Origin: Henricia sp. BOLD:AAB3569
Lineage: Eukaryota; Echinodermata; Asteroidea; Spinulosida; Echinasteridae
Length of the DNA: 64,000 bases
Assembly (NCBI GenBank): GCA_037783545.1
Contig: JBBELK010000213.1
Coordinates: 372,001-436,000 of the forward strand
Direction of reading: 5' to 3'
Shown here: in pieces, positions 1-10,741 of the stretch
Numbering within the stretch: the first letter of the stretch is position 1
How the letters are laid out: each line of letters opens with the position of its first letter
The notes under the pieces: model-generated
Database searches by the model: none
What the model saw: only the letters and a program-made list of their open reading frames with translations
Told to the model about the DNA's origin: nothing
Program-made: the position numbers and the translations under genes

Positions 1-255
1 ATTCCGCACTTGTCCTGAAAAATTGACAGACTTTCGCCGGGAAATGGCCGAGAAATTTCAGAGTTTAGGGAAAACTGCGCTCAGGCTTCCTGCCTGCTCT
101 GCAGACCGTGGCTGTCCGTGTACTCCTGACTCGTGCGCATGCTCAGTCTTGTTTGGGACGGGAATTTGGTCAAAGTGTGGTCCAAACGTCGGCAAATTTG
201 GAAGTCAAGAAATTTTCCGACGAACTTCAAATTGTGCATGCTCCAAACAGTCTAT
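1..255 (+). repeat. 255-bp unit class (example)
   Basis: This is the first unit and a representative of the short class. It reads CTCCTGACTCGTG at about 125-137, lacking three bases found in the 258-bp class, so it has no GATC there. It also carries GCGCTCAGG where many long units have GGGCTCGGG. Other 255-bp examples start at 514, 769, 1282, 1537, 10229, 12284 and 18197. Short units often open a higher-order block, especially after units ending with the GCATACTCC variant. Confidence 0.9.
134..145 (+). promoter_or_regulatory. NRF1-like palindrome, present in nearly every unit
   Basis: TGCGCATGCTCA differs from the NRF1 consensus YGCGCAYGCGCR at one position (T for G). It recurs once in nearly every unit, giving a few hundred near-sites across the window. 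Occasional units break it (GTGCGCCTGC near 3725, GTGCGAATGC near 11136, CGCATTCTC near 27323). Binding is not shown. Confidence 0.35.
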
Positions 256-513
256 ATTCCGCACTTGTCCTGAAAAATTGCCCGACTTTCGTCGGGAAAT
301 GGCCGAGAAATTTCAGAGTTTAGGGAAAACTGGGCTCGGGCTTCCTGCCTGCTCTGCAGACCGTGGCTGTCCGTGTACTCCTGATCACTCGTGCGCATGC
401 TCAGTCTTGTTTGGGACGGGAATTTGGTCAAAGTGTGGTCCAAACGTCGGCAAATTTGGAAGTCAAGAAATTTTCCGACGAACTTCAAATTGTGCATGCT
501 CCAAACAGTCTAT
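256..513 (+). repeat. 258-bp unit class (example)
   Basis: The long class reads CTCCTGATCACTCGTG and so contains a TGATCA palindrome absent from the short class. It is otherwise collinear with the 255-bp unit. It is the commonest class between about 9 and 48 kb; runs of consecutive 258-bp units occur, for example 45383-46414 and 46670-47701. Because the difference is three bases, mixing the two classes leaves reading frames in register, which explains the long open frames. Confidence 0.9.
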
Positions 514-1239
514 ATTCCGCACTTGTCCTGAAAAATTGACAGACTTTCGCCGGGAAATGGCCGAGAAATTTCAGAGTTTAGGGAAAACTGGGCTCGGGCT
601 TCCTGCCTGCTCTGCAGACCGTGGCTGTCCGTGTACTCCTGACTCGTGCGCATGCTCAGTCTTGTTTGGGACGGGAATTTGGTCAAAGTGTGGTCCAAAC
701 GTCGGCAAATTTGGAAGTCAATAAATTTTCCGACGGACTTCAAATTTTGCATACTCCAAACAGTCTATATTCCGCACTTGTCCTGAAAAATTGACAGACT
801 TTCGCCGGGAAATGGCCGAGAAATTTCAGAGTTTAGGGAAAACTGCGCTCAGGCTTCCTGCCTGCTCTGCAGACCGTGGCTGTCCGTGTACTCCTGACTC
901 GTGCGCATGCTCAGTCTTGTTTGGGACGGAAATTTGGTCAAAGTGTGGTCCAAACGTCGGCAAATTTGGAAGTCAAGAAATTTTCCGACGAACTTCAAAT
1001 TGTGCATGCTCCAAACAGTCTATATTCCGCACTTGTCCTGAAAAATTGCCAGACTTTCGCCGGGAAATGGCCGAGAAATTTCAGAGTTTAGGGAAAACTG
1101 CGCTCGGGCTTCCTGCCTGCTCTGCAGACCGTGGCTGTCCGTGTACTCCTGATCACTCGTGCGCATGCTCAGTCTTGTTTGGGACGGGAATTTGGTCAAA
1201 GTGTGGTCCAAACGTCGGTAAATTTGGAAGTCAAGAAAT

Positions 1240-1250
1240 TTTCCAACGAA
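1240..1250 (-). promoter_or_regulatory. Half CENP-B box in the CCAACGAAC subfamily (example)
   Basis: On the minus strand this reads TTCGTTGGAAA, identical to positions 2-12 of the mammalian CENP-B box (YTTCGTTGGAARCGGGA). The rest is ATTTC in place of CGGGA, so the essential CGGG is absent. The commoner CCGACGAAC units read TTCGTCGGAAA, one base off. The box half recurs in many units, for example near 2270, 3810, 16610, 19700 and 46378. Confidence 0.35.
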
Positions 1251-2049
1251 CTTCAAATTTTGCATGCTCCAAACAGTCTATATTCCGCACTTGTCCTGAA
1301 AAATTGACAGACTTTCGCCGGGAAATGGCCGAGAAATTTCAGAGTTTAGGGAAAACTGGGCTCGGGCTTCCTGCCTGCTCTGCAGACCGTGGCTGTCCGT
1401 GTACTCCTGACTCGTGCGCATGCTCAGTCTTGTTTGGGACGGGAATTTGGTCAAAGTGTGGTCCAAACGTCGGCAAATTTGGAAGTCAAGAAATTTTCCA
1501 ACGAACTTCAAATTTTGCATGCTCCAAACAGTCTATATTCCGCACTTGTCCTGAAAAATTGACAGACTTTCGCCGGGAAATGGCCGAGAAATTTCAGAGT
1601 TTAGGGAAAACTGGGCTCAGGCTTCCTGCCTGCTCTGCAGACCGTGGCTGTCCGTGTACTCCTGACTCGTGCGCATGCTCAGTCTTGTTTGGGACGGGAA
1701 ATTGGTCAAAGTGTGGTCCAAACTTCGGCAAATTTGGAAGTCAAGAAATTTTCCGACGAACTTCAAATTTTGCATGCCCCAAACAGTCTATATTCCGCAC
1801 TTGTCCTGAAAAATTGACAGACTTTCGCCGGGAAATGGCCGAGAAATTTTAGAGTTTAGGGAAAACTGGGCTCGGGCTTCCTGCCTGCTCTGCAGACCGT
1901 GGCTGTCCGTGTACTCCTGATCACTCGTGCGCATGCTAAGTCTTGTTTGGGACGGGAATTTGGTCAAAGTGTGGTCCAAACGTCGGCAAATTTGGAAGTC
2001 AAGAAATTTTCCGACGAACTTCAAATTTTGCATGCTCCAAACAGTCTAT

Positions 2050-2305
2050 ATTCCGCACTTGTCCTTAAAAATTGACAGACTTTCGCCGGGAAATGGCCGA
2101 GAAATTTCAGAGTTTAGGGAAAAACTGGGCTCGGGCTTCCTGCCTGCTCTGCAGACCGTGGCTGTCCGTGTACTCCTGACTCGTGCGCATGCTCAGTCTT
2201 GTTTGGGACGGGAATTTGGTCAAAGTGTGGTCCAAACGTCGGTAAATTTGGAAGTCAAGAAATTTTCCAACGAACTTCAAATTTTGCATGCTCCAAACAG
2301 TCTAT
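2050..2305 (+). repeat. 256-bp unit class with a five-A run
   Basis: This short-class unit has one extra A (GGGAAAAACTGGGC) and begins ATTCCGCACTTGTCCTTAAAAATTG. It occurs as a fixed member of the first higher-order block and recurs at 4613, 6150, 8686, 28721, 36168 and 41032, always after a 258-bp unit. The extra base shifts the three-base register, which ends or switches open frames here. Confidence 0.88.
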
Positions 2306-4415
2306 ATTCCGCACTTGTCCTGAAAAATTGACAGACTTTCGCCGGGAAATGGCCGAGAAATTTCAGAGTTTAGGGAAAACTGGGCTCGGGCTTCCTGCCT
2401 GCTCTGCAGACCGTGGCTGTCTGTGTACTCCTGATCACTCGTGCGCATGCTCAGTCTTGTTTGGGACGGGAATTTGGTCAAAGTGTGGTCCAAACGTCGG
2501 AAAATTTGGAAGTCAATACATTTTCCGACGGACTTCAAATTTTGCATACTCCAAACAGTCTATATTCCGCACTTGTCCTGAAAAATTGACAGACTTTCGC
2601 CGGGAAATGGCCGAGAAATTTCAGAGTTTAGGGAAAACTGCGCTCAGGCTTCCTGCCTGCTCTGCAGACCGTGGCTGTCCGTGTACTCCTGACTCGTGCG
2701 CATGCTCAGTCTTGTTTGGGACGGGAATTTGGTCAAAGTGTGGTCCAAACGTCGGCAAATTTGGAAGTCAAGAAATTTTTCGACGAACTTCAAATTGTGC
2801 ATGCTCCAAACAGTCTATATTCCGCACTTGTCCTGAAAAATTGCCCGACTTTCGTCGGGAAATGGCCGAGAAATTTCAGAGTTTAGGGAAAACTGGGCTC
2901 GGGCTTCCTGCCTGCTCTGCAGACCGTGGCTGTCCGTGTACTCCTGATCACTCGTGCGCATGCTCAGTCTTGTTTGGGACGGGAATTTGGTCAAAGTGTG
3001 GTCCAAACGTCGGCAAATTTGGAAGTCAAGAAATTTTCCGACGAACTTCAAATTGTGCATGCTCCAAACAGTCTATATTCCGCACTTGTCCTGAAAAATT
3101 GACAGACTTTCGCCGGGAAATGGCCGAGAAATTTCAGAGTTTAGGGAAAACTGGGCTCGGGCTTCCTGCCTGCTCTGCAGACCGTGGCTGTCCGTGTACT
3201 CCTGACTCGTGCGCATGCTCAGTCTTGTTTGGGACGGGAATTTGGTCAAAGTGTGGTCCAAACGTCGGCAAATTTGGAAGTCAATACATTTTCCGACGGA
3301 CTTCAAATTTTGCATACTCCAAACAGTCTATATTCCGCACTTGTCCTGAAAAATTGACAGACTTTCGCCGGGAAATGGCCGAGAAATTTCAGAGTTTAGG
3401 GAAAACTGCGCTCAGGCTTCCTGCCTGCTCTGCAGACCGTGGCTGTCCGTGTACTCCTGACTCGTGCGCATGCTCAGTCTTGTTTGGGACGGAAATTTGG
3501 TCAAAGTGTGGTCCAAACGTCGGCAAATTTGGAAGTCAAGAAATTTTCCGACGAACTTCAAATTGTGCATGCTCCAAACAGTCTATATTCCGCACTTGTC
3601 CTGAAAAATTGCCAGACTTTCGCCGGGAAATGGCCGAGAAATTTCAGAGTTTAGGGAAAACTGCGCTCGGGCTTCCTGCCTGCTCTGCAGACCGTGGCTG
3701 TCCGTGTACTCCTGATCACTCGTGCGCCTGCTCAGTCTTGTTTGGGACGGGAATTTGGTCAAAGTGTGGTCCAAACGTCGGTAAATTTGGAAGTCAAGAA
3801 ATTTTCCAACGAACTTCAAATTTTGCATGCTCCAAACAGTCTATATTCCGCACTTGTCCTGAAAAATTGACAGACTTTCGCCGGGAAATGGCCGAGAAAT
3901 TTCAGAGTTTAGGGAAAACTGGGCTCGGGCTTCCTGCCTGCTCTGCAGACCGTGGCTGTCCGTGTACTCCTGACTCGTGCGCATGCTCAGTCTTGTTTGG
4001 GACGGGAATTTGGTCAAAGTGTGGTCCAAACGTCGGCAAATTTGGAAGTCAAGAAATTTTCCAACGAACTTCAAATTTTGCATGCTCCAAACAGTCTATA
4101 TTCCGCACTTGTCCTGAAAAATTGACAGACTTTCGCCGGGAAATGGCCGAGAAATTTCAGAGTTTAGGGAAAACTGGGCTCAGGCTTCCTGCCTGCTCTG
4201 CAGACCGTGGCTGTCCGTGTACTCCTGACTCGTGCGCATGCTCAGTCTTGTTTGGGACGGGAAATTGGTCAAAGTGTGGTCCAAACTTCGGCAAATTTGG
4301 AAGTCAAGAAATTTTCCGACGAACTTCAAATTTTGCATGCCCCAAACAGTCTATATTCCGCACTTGTCCTGAAAAATTGACAGACTTTCGCCGGGAAATG
4401 GCCGAGAAATTTTAG
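2199..4415 (+). other. Longest open frame (738 codons), judged a satellite by-product
   Basis: An uninterrupted frame crosses nine unit boundaries because the units are 255 or 258 bp long. Its translation is an 85/86-residue repeat with eight or nine cysteines per repeat, including SNCAC, GCPCTPD and SCACSV clusters. Against a real protein: it begins at an arbitrary internal ATG, has no signal peptide or unique ends, and the variable positions often change the residue (TGLGL or TALRL; EIF with or without a stop). At least four separate positions in the unit turn into stops in other copies. Two other frames are nearly as open. I call it non-coding, with a small chance of translation if the array is transcribed. 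Confidence 0.6.
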
Positions 4416-6298
4416 AGTTTAGGGAAAACTGGGCTCGGACTTCCTGCCTGCTCTGCAGACCGTGGCTGTCCGTGTACTCCTGATCACTCGTGCGCATGCT
4501 AAGTCTTGTTTGGGACGGGAATTAGGTCAAAGTGTGGTCCAAACGTCGGCAAATTTGGAAGTCAAGAAATTTTCCGACGAACTTCAAATTTTGCATGCTC
4601 CAAACAGTCTATATTCCGCACTTGTCCTTAAAAATTGACATACTTTCGCCGGGAAATGGCCGAGAAATTTCAGAGTTTAGGGAAAAACTGGGCTCGGGCT
4701 TCCTGCCTGCTCTGCAGACCGTGGCTGTCCGTGTACTCCTGACTCGTGCGCATGCTCAGTCTTGTTTGGGACGGGAATTTGGTCAAAGTGTGGTCCAAAC
4801 GTCGGTAAATTTGGAAGTCAAGAAATTTTCCAACGAACTTCAAATTTTGCATGCTCCAAACAGTCTATATTCCGCACTTGTCCTGAAAAATTGACAGACT
4901 TTCGCCGGGAAATGGCCGAGAAATTTCAGAGTTTAGGGAAAACTGCGCTCAGGCTTCCTGCCTGCTCTGCAGACCGTGGCTGTCCGTGTACTCCTGACTC
5001 GTGCGCATGCTCAGTCTTGTTTGGGACGGGAATTTGGTCAAAGTGTGGTCCAAACGTCGGTAAATTTGGAAGTCAAGAAATTTTCCAACGAACTTCAAAT
5101 TTTGCATGCTCCAAACAGTCTATATTCCGCACTTGTCCTGAAAAATTGACAGACTTTCGCCGGGAAATGGCCGAGAAATTTCAGAGTTTAGGGAAAACTG
5201 GGCTCGGGCTTCCTGCCTGCTCTGCAGACCGTGGCTGTCTGTGTACTCCTGATCACTCGTGCGCATGCTCAGTCTTGTTTGGGACGGGAATTTGGTCAAA
5301 GTGTGGTCCAAACGTCGGAAAATTTGGAAGTCAATACATTTTCCGACGGACTTCAAATTTTGCATACTCCAAACAGTCTATATTCCGCACTTGTCCTGAA
5401 AAATTGACAGACTTTCGCCGGGAAATGGCCGAGAAATTTCAGAGTTTAGGGAAAACTGCGCTCAGGCTTCCTGCCTGCTCTGCAGACCGTGGCTGTCCGT
5501 GTACTCCTGACTCGTGCGCATGCTCAGTCTTGTTTGGGACGGGAATTTGGTCAAAGTGTGGTCCAAACGTCGGCAAATTTGGAAGTCAAGAAATTTTCCA
5601 ACGAACTTCAAATTTTGCATGCTCCAAACAGTCTATATTCCGCACTTGTCCTGAAAAATTGACAGACTTTCGCCGGGAAATGGCCGAGAAATTTCAGAGT
5701 TTAGGGAAAACTGGGCTCAGGCTTCCTGCCTGCTCTGCAGACCGTGGCTGTCCGTGTACTCCTGACTCGTGCGCATGCTCAGTCTTGTTTGGGACGGGAA
5801 ATTGGTCAAAGTGTGGTCCAAACTTCGGCAAATTTGGAAGTCAAGAAATTTTCCGACGAACTTCAAATTTTGCATGCCCCAAACAGTCTATATTCCGCAC
5901 TTGTCCTGAAAAATTGACAGACTTTCGCCGGGAAATGGCCGAGAAATTTTAGAGTTTAGGGAAAACTGGGCTCGGGCTTCCTGCCTGCTCTGCAGACCGT
6001 GGCTGTCCGTGTACTCCTGATCACTCGTGCGCATGCTAAGTCTTGTTTGGGACGGGAATTTGGTCAAAGTGTGGTCCAAACGTCGGCAAATTTGGAAGTC
6101 AAGAAATTTTCCGACGAACTTCAAATTTTGCATGCTCCAAACAGTCTATATTCCGCACTTGTCCTTAAAAATTGACAGACTTTCGCCGGGAAATGGCCGA
6201 GAAATTTCAGAGTTTAGGGAAAAACTGGGCTCGGGCTTCCTGCCTGCTCTGCAGACCGTGGCTGTCCGTGTACTCCTGACTCGTGCGCATGCTCAGTC

Positions 6299-8488
6299 TT
6301 GTTTGGGACGGGAATTTGGTCAAAGTGTGGTCCAAACGTCGGTAAATTTGGAAGTCAAGAAATTTTCCAACGAACTTCAAATTTTGCATGCTCCAAACAG
6401 TCTATATTCCGCACTTGTCCTGAAAAATTGACAGACTTTCGCCGGGAAATGGCCGAGAAATTTCAGAGTTTAGGGAAAACTGGGCTCGGGCTTCCTGCCT
6501 GCTCTGCAGACCGTGGCTGTCTGTGTACTCCTGATCACTCGTGCGCATGCTCAGTCTTGTTTGGGACGGGAATTTGGTCAAAGTGTGGTCCAAACGTCGG
6601 AAAATTTGGAAGTCAATACATTTTCCGACGGACTTCAAATTTTGCATACTCCAAACAGTCTATATTCCGCACTTGTCCTGAAAAATTGACAGACTTTCGC
6701 CGGGAAATGGCCGAGAAATTTCAGAGTTTAGGGAAAACTGCGCTCAGGCTTCCTGCCTGCTCTGCAGACCGTGGCTGTCCGTGTACTCCTGACTCGTGCG
6801 CATGCTCAGTCTTGTTTGGGACGGGAATTTGGTCAAAGTGTGGTCCAAACGTCGGCAAATTTGGAAGTCAAGAAATTTTTCGACGAACTTCAAATTGTGC
6901 ATGCTCCAAACAGTCTATATTCCGCACTTGTCCTGAAAAATTGCCCGACTTTCGTCGGGAAATGGCCGAGAAATTTCAGAGTTTAGGGAAAACTGGGCTC
7001 GGGCTTCCTGCCTGCTCTGCAGACCGTGGCTGTCCGTGTACTCCTGATCACTCGTGCGCATGCTCAGTCTTGTTTGGGACGGGAATTTGGTCAAAGTGTG
7101 GTCCAAACGTCGGCAAATTTGGAAGTCAAGAAATTTTCCGACGAACTTCAAATTGTGCATGCTCCAAACAGTCTATATTCCGCACTTGTCCTGAAAAATT
7201 GACAGACTTTCGCCGGGAAATGGCCGAGAAATTTCAGAGTTTAGGGAAAACTGGGCTCGGGCTTCCTGCCTGCTCTGCAGACCGTGGCTGTCCGTGTACT
7301 CCTGACTCGTGCGCATGCTCAGTCTTGTTTGGGACGGGAATTTGGTCAAAGTGTGGTCCAAACGTCGGCAAATTTGGAAGTCAATACATTTTCCGACGGA
7401 CTTCAAATTTTGCATACTCCAAACAGTCTATATTCCGCACTTGTCCTGAAAAATTGACAGACTTTCGCCGGGAAATGGCCGAGAAATTTCAGAGTTTAGG
7501 GAAAACTGCGCTCAGGCTTCCTGCCTGCTCTGCAGACCGTGGCTGTCCGTGTACTCCTGACTCGTGCGCATGCTCAGTCTTGTTTGGGACGGAAATTTGG
7601 TCAAAGTGTGGTCCAAACGTCGGCAAATTTGGAAGTCAAGAAATTTTCCGACGAACTTCAAATTGTGCATGCTCCAAACAGTCTATATTCCGCACTTGTC
7701 CTGAAAAATTGCCAGACTTTCGCCGGGAAATGGCCGAGAAATTTCAGAGTTTAGGGAAAACTGCGCTCGGGCTTCCTGCCTGCTCTGCAGACCGTGGCTG
7801 TCCGTGTACTCCTGATCACTCGTGCGCATGCTCAGTCTTGTTTGGGACGGGAATTTGGTCAAAGTGTGGTCCAAACGTCGGCAAATTTGGAAGTCAAGAA
7901 ATTTTCCAACGAACTTCAAATTTTGCATGCTCCAAACAGTCTATATTCCGCACTTGTCCTGAAAAATTGACAGACTTTCGCCGGGAAATGGCCGAGAAAT
8001 TTCAGAGTTTAGGGAAAACTGGGCTCAGGCTTCCTGCCTGCTCTGCAGACCGTGGCTGTCCGTGTACTCCTGACTCGTGCGCATGCTCAGTCTTGTTTGG
8101 GACGGGAAATTGGTCAAAGTGTGGAGAAATTTTCCAACGAACTTCAAATTTTGCATGCTCCAAACAGTCTATATTCCGCACTTGTCCTGAAAAATTGACA
8201 GACTTTCGCCGGGAAATGGCCGAGAAATTTCAGAGTTTAGGGAAAACTGGGCTCAGGCTTCCTTTCTGCTCTGCAGACCGTGGCTGTCCGTGTACTCCTG
8301 ACTCGTGCGCATGCTCAGTCTTGTTTGGGACGGGAAATTGGTCAAAGTGTGGTCCAAACTTCGGCAAATTTGGAAGTCAAGAAATTTTCCGACGAACTTC
8401 AAATTTTGCATGCCCCAAACTGTCTATATTCCGCACTTGTCCTGAAAAATTGACAGACTTTCGCCGTGAAATGGCCGATAAATTTTAG
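6299..8488 (+). other. Second long open frame (729 codons), judged a satellite by-product
   Basis: Same frame and repeat as the 2199-4415 frame, in the rearranged copy of the 10-unit block. It runs through the 228-bp shortened unit because the 27-bp deletion is also a multiple of three. It ends at the GAAATTTTAG stop of the type-8 unit, as the first does. No gene signals surround it. Confidence 0.6.
7945..8172 (+). repeat. Shortened unit, 228 bp (27-bp internal deletion)
   Basis: This type-7-like unit lacks the 27 bp that normally run from TCCAAACTTCGG to GGAAGTCA, so GTGTGG joins directly to AGAAATTTTCC near 8123. I see no useful direct repeat at the join. It is the largest internal deletion I found in any unit. 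The lost part includes the CAAATTTG palindrome. No other unit shows this deletion, so it is a private change that has not been copied onward. Confidence 0.88.
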
Positions 8489-8941
8489 AGTTTAGGGAAA
8501 ACTGGGCTCGGGCTTCCTGCCTGCTCTGCAGACCGTGGCTGTCCGTGTACTCCTGATCACTCGTGCGCATGCTCAGTCTTGTTTGGGACGGGAATTTGGT
8601 CAAAGTGTGGTCCAAACGTCGGCAAATTTGGAAGTCAATAAATTTTCCGACGAACTTCAAATTTTGCATGCTCCAAACAGTCTATATTCCGCACTTGTCC
8701 TTAAAAATTGACAGACTTTCGCCGGGAAATGGCCGAGAAATTTCAGAGTTTAGGGAAAAACTGGGCTCGGGCTTCCTGCCTGCTCTGCAGACCGTGGCTG
8801 TCCGTGTACTCCTGACTCGTGCGCATGCTCAGTCTTGTTTGGGACGGGAATTTGGTCAAAGTGTGGTCCAAACGTCGGTAAATTTGGAAGTCAAGAAATT
8901 TTCCAACGAACTTCAAATTTTGCATGCTCCAAACAGTCTAT

Positions 8942-10741
8942 ATTCCGCACTTGTCCTGAAAAATTGACAGACTTTCGCCGGGAAATGGCCGAGAAATTTC
9001 AGAGTTTAGGGAAAACTGCGCTCAGGCTTCCTGCCTGCTCTGCAGACCGTGGCTGTCCGTGTACTCCTGACTCGTGCGCATGCTCAGTCTTGTTTGGGAC
9101 GGGAATTTGGTCAAAGTGTGGTCCAAACTTCGGCAAATTTGGAAGTCAAGAAATTTTCCGACGAACTTCAAATTTTGCATGCCCCAAACAGTCTATATTC
9201 CGCACTTGTCCTGAAAAATTGACAGACTTTCGCCGGGAAATGGCCGAGAAATTTCAGAGTTTAGGGAAAACTGGGCTCGGGCTTCCTGCCTGCTCTGCAT
9301 ACCGTGGCTGTCCGTGTACTCCTGATCACTCGTGCGCATGCTCAGTCTTGTTTGGGACGGGAATTTGGTCAAAGTGTGGTCCAAACGTCGGCAAATTTGG
9401 AAGTCAAGAAATTTTCCGACGAACTTCAAATTTTGCATGCTCCAAACAGTCTATGTTCCGCACTTGTCCTGAAAAATTGACAGACTTTCGCTGGGAAATG
9501 GCTGAGAAATTTCAGAGTTTAGGGAAAACTGGGCTCGGGCTTTCTGCCTGCTCTGCAGACCGTGGCTGTCCGTGTACTCCTGATCACTCGTGCGCATGCT
9601 CAGTCTTGTTTGGGACGGGAATTTGGTCAAAGTGTGGTCTAAACGTCGGTAAATTTGGAAGTCAAGAAATTTTCCGACGAACTTCAAATTTTGCATGCTC
9701 CAAACAGTCTATATTCCGCACTTGTCCTGAAAAAATGACAGACTTTCGCCGGGAAATGGCCGAGAAATTTCAGAGTTTAGGGAAAACTGCGCTCAGGCTT
9801 CATGCCTGCTCTGCAGACCGTGGCTGTCCGTGTACTCCTGATCACTCGTGCGCATGCTCAGTCTTGTTTGGGACGGGAATTTGGTCAAAGTGTGGTCCAA
9901 ACGTCGGTAAATTTGGAAGTCAAGAAATTTTCCGACGAACTTCAAATTTTGCATGCTCCAAACAGTCTATATTCCGCACTTGTCCTGAAAAATTGACAGA
10001 CTTTCGCCGGGAAATGGCCGAGAAATTTCAGAGTTTAGGGAAAACTGGGCTCGGGCTTCCTGCCTGCTCTGCAGACCGTGGCTGTCCGTGTACTCCTGAT
10101 CACTCGTGCGCATGCTCAGTCTTGTTTGGGACGGGAATTTGGTCAAAGTGTGGTCCAAACGTCGGACAATTTGGAAGTCAATAAATTTTTCGACGGACTT
10201 CAAATTTTGCATACTCCAAACAGTCTATATTCCGCACTTGTCCTGAAAAATTGACAGACTTTCGCCGGGAAATGGCCGAGAAATTTCAGAGTTTAGGGAA
10301 AACTGCGCTCAGGCTTCCTGCCTGCTCTGCAGACCGTGGCTGTCCGTGTACTCCTGACTCGTGCGCATGCTCAGTCTTGTTTGGGACGGGAATTTGGTCA
10401 AAGTGTGGTCCAAACGTCGGCAAATTTGGAAGTCAAGAAATTTTCCGACGAACTTCAAATTGTGCATGCTCCAAACAGTCTATATTCCGCACTTGTCCTG
10501 AAAAATTGCCAGACTTTCGCCGGGAAATGGCCGAGAAATTTCAGAGTTTAGGGAAAACTGCGCTCGGGCTTCCTGCCTGCTCTGCAGACCGTGGCTGTCC
10601 GTGTACTCCTGATCACTCGTGCGCATGCTCAGTCTTGTTTGGGACGGGAATTTGGTCAAAGTGTGGTCCAAACGTCGGACAATTTGGAAGTCAATAAATT
10701 TTCCGACGGACTTCAAATTTTGCATACTCCAAACAGTCTAT
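8942..10741 (+). repeat. Transitional units between block families
   Basis: Seven units (255, 258, 258, 258, 258, 255, 258 bp) link the 10-unit family to the next. The unit at 9197-9454 has CTCTGCATACC in place of CTCTGCAGACC and so lacks the near-universal CTGCAG. That at 9455-9712 has CGCTGGGAAATGGCTG, GGGCTTTCTGCC and TGGTCTAAACG. Those at 9971 and 10484 have GTCGGACAATTT with a TAAATTTT end and GCATACTCC. The same marks are reused further right, near 17, 21, 25, 29, 36 and 41 kb, so this stretch shares ancestry with those blocks. Confidence 0.8.

Larger units (their letters stand above)
1..4868 (+). repeat. 10-unit higher-order repeat, 2563 bp, first two copies
   Basis: Units at 1, 256, 514, 769, 1024, 1282, 1537, 1792, 2050 and 2306 are ten distinguishable types. 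The first nine recur in the same order from 2564 to 4868, offset 2563 bp. Distinctive shared marks are TTGCCCGACTTTCGTCGGG in the second type, GGAAATTGG with CATGCCCC in the seventh, GAAATTTTAGAG with CATGCTAAGTC in the eighth, and CCTTAAAA plus the five-A run in the ninth. Differences between copies are few single bases, such as GTGCGCCTGCTC at about 3725. After the ninth type, the second copy departs from the order. Confidence 0.9.
4869..8941 (+). repeat. Rearranged copies of the 10-unit block
   Basis: From 4869 the order is broken: a GCGCTCAGG unit, the tenth type (5124-5381), another GCGCTCAGG unit, then types 7, 8, 9 and 10 (5637-6663), 1 to 5 (6664-7944), a shortened type-7 unit, a full type-7 unit, and types 8 and 9 (8428-8941). 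The stretch 6406-7686 matches 2306-3586 at a 4100-bp offset. The sixth type is missing in the second pass. This is what unequal exchange within a 10-unit array would leave: intact runs of the old order joined at unit-length steps. Confidence 0.85.

Noticed and set aside
67-73. TTTAGGG telomere-type repeat
   Set aside because: Only one heptamer per unit, never in tandem.
167-185. Nuclear-receptor direct repeat (GGTCAAAGTGTGGTC)
   Set aside because: The half sites and spacing do not fit a DR1 or other standard element.
1-255. tRNA-derived SINE or 5S-like unit with Pol III boxes
   Set aside because: I found no convincing A and B box pair and no terminator or poly-A tail; the units are joined directly.
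252-497. 81-codon minus-strand frame repeated in most units
   Set aside because: It is the reverse strand of the same satellite and recurs hundreds of times with a fixed stop; a by-product of the repeat and not a gene family.
2199-4415. Large cysteine-rich repeat protein gene
   Set aside because: The frame is open only because unit lengths are multiples of three. Stops arise at several unit positions in other copies, variants change residues freely, other frames are also open, and no unique ends or gene signals exist.
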